A DNA stretch of 5,861 nucleotides, from positions 1 to 5,861 of the forward strand of contig CAMWXM010000179.1 in the NCBI GenBank assembly GCA_947178195.1, written 5' to 3'. Position 1 is the stretch's first letter, and every line of letters begins with the position of its first letter. The notes beneath the pieces are model-generated. The model saw only the letters and a list, made by a program, of their open reading frames with translations. It searched no databases and was not told the DNA's origin. Both the position numbers and the translations under genes were made by a program. This stretch comes from an uncultured Ruminococcus sp. Its GTDB lineage: Bacteria; Bacillota; Clostridia; Oscillospirales; Ruminococcaceae. Shown here piece after piece: positions 5,587 to 5,861 of this stretch.

Positions 5587-5861
5587 TTACTCCACCTCAA
5601 TTCCGATAAAATTCACACGTTCTGCACCGTTTTCTATTGCAGAAAAAATATTCTCAATATCCGACTGGGAAATATTTCGTCCGCCAAGTCCGCCTATAAA
5701 ATTGTAAGATGGAACTTGCAGTTTTGCACCGTGCAGAGCAGAGTTGACATTTGTAAATACAGTTCCCTCGCTGCCGAAGGAAATATCTTTTTCCAGCACT
5801 CCTATAGCCTTTGCATTTTTCACGGATTCCACAAGCTCAGCAGTCGGGAATGGTCTTAGAT
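5587..5861 (-). CDS. porA: 2-oxoacid:ferredoxin oxidoreductase, alpha subunit, C-terminal end
   Basis: The last 90 residues of the alpha subunit of the same enzyme; the rest lies beyond the right edge. The visible part starts LRPFPTAEL, the family's RPFP segment, followed by KAIGVLEKDISFGSEG and IGGLGGRNIS, all typical of the C-terminal domain of porA. The frame remains open to the window edge, so a GTG at 5830-5832 inside it is an ordinary valine codon and not a start. The TAA at 5587-5589 is immediately followed by the porB ATG, indicating tight translational coupling and equal subunit production. Confidence 0.9.
   Translation of the reverse strand, partial: LRPFPTAELVESVKNAKAIGVLEKDISFGSEGTVFTNVNSALHGAKLQVPSYNFIGGLGGRNISQSDIENIFSAIENGAERVNFIGIEVE

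Noticed and set aside
5587..5832. An 81-residue stand-alone gene starting at GTG 5832
   Set aside because: The frame continues upstream to the window edge with RPFP and other porA residues, so this is the end of a larger gene.
4624..5859. Long plus-strand open frame of 411 codons opposite porB and porA
   Set aside because: It lies antisense to two well-supported genes. Its translation is rich in Cys, Ser and Arg without domain character, and no ribosome site precedes it. It is a shadow of codon bias on the other strand.

Overview
The window carries seven genes (two cut by its edges), all read from the minus strand, in transcription order: 3' end of porA, porB, a class I aminotransferase, a LysR-type regulator, a small membrane protein, a phenylacetate-CoA-ligase-like gene (paaK), and the start of a glutamate-cysteine ligase gene. 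The protein families, the ferredoxin-dependent oxidoreductase, the strong GGAGG-type ribosome sites and the moderately AT-rich DNA suggest an anaerobic Firmicute of class Clostridia, perhaps a Ruminococcus-like gut or rumen bacterium. That assignment is inference from family resemblance; the window has no rRNA or other marker.

Right part (2635-5861): porA, porB, the aminotransferase and the LysR gene are packed without gaps (stop-start abutment, 1-nt gap, ATGA overlap), so they look like one operon whose promoter lies beyond the right edge. Left part (1-1954): paaK has its own near-consensus promoter with a textbook T-N11-A LysR-type box at about -66, and the glutamate-cysteine ligase gene follows 53 nt after it.

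Middle part (2080-2629): a 550-bp AT-rich segment lies between the LysR stop codon and the paaK control region. It is bounded by 31/32-nt terminal inverted repeats that differ by one indel and one substitution. Each end has a hairpin 5-6 nt inside the repeat, and both hairpins have their better T-tract on the inner side, as if to stop transcription entering from outside. Inside is one gene for a three-helix membrane protein with a perfect TTGACA/TATAAT promoter. It looks like a self-contained, insulated, non-autonomous cassette and is the least explained structure here.

Working together (inference): aminotransferase, 2-oxoacid:ferredoxin oxidoreductase and aryl-acid CoA ligase can be joined into one reversible path, amino acid <-> 2-oxo acid <-> acyl-CoA <-> free acid. 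This could be oxidative breakdown of aromatic or branched amino acids, or the reductive carboxylation of aryl or branched acids to amino acids known from rumen bacteria and methanogens. The LysR regulator is the natural candidate to coordinate the two halves.
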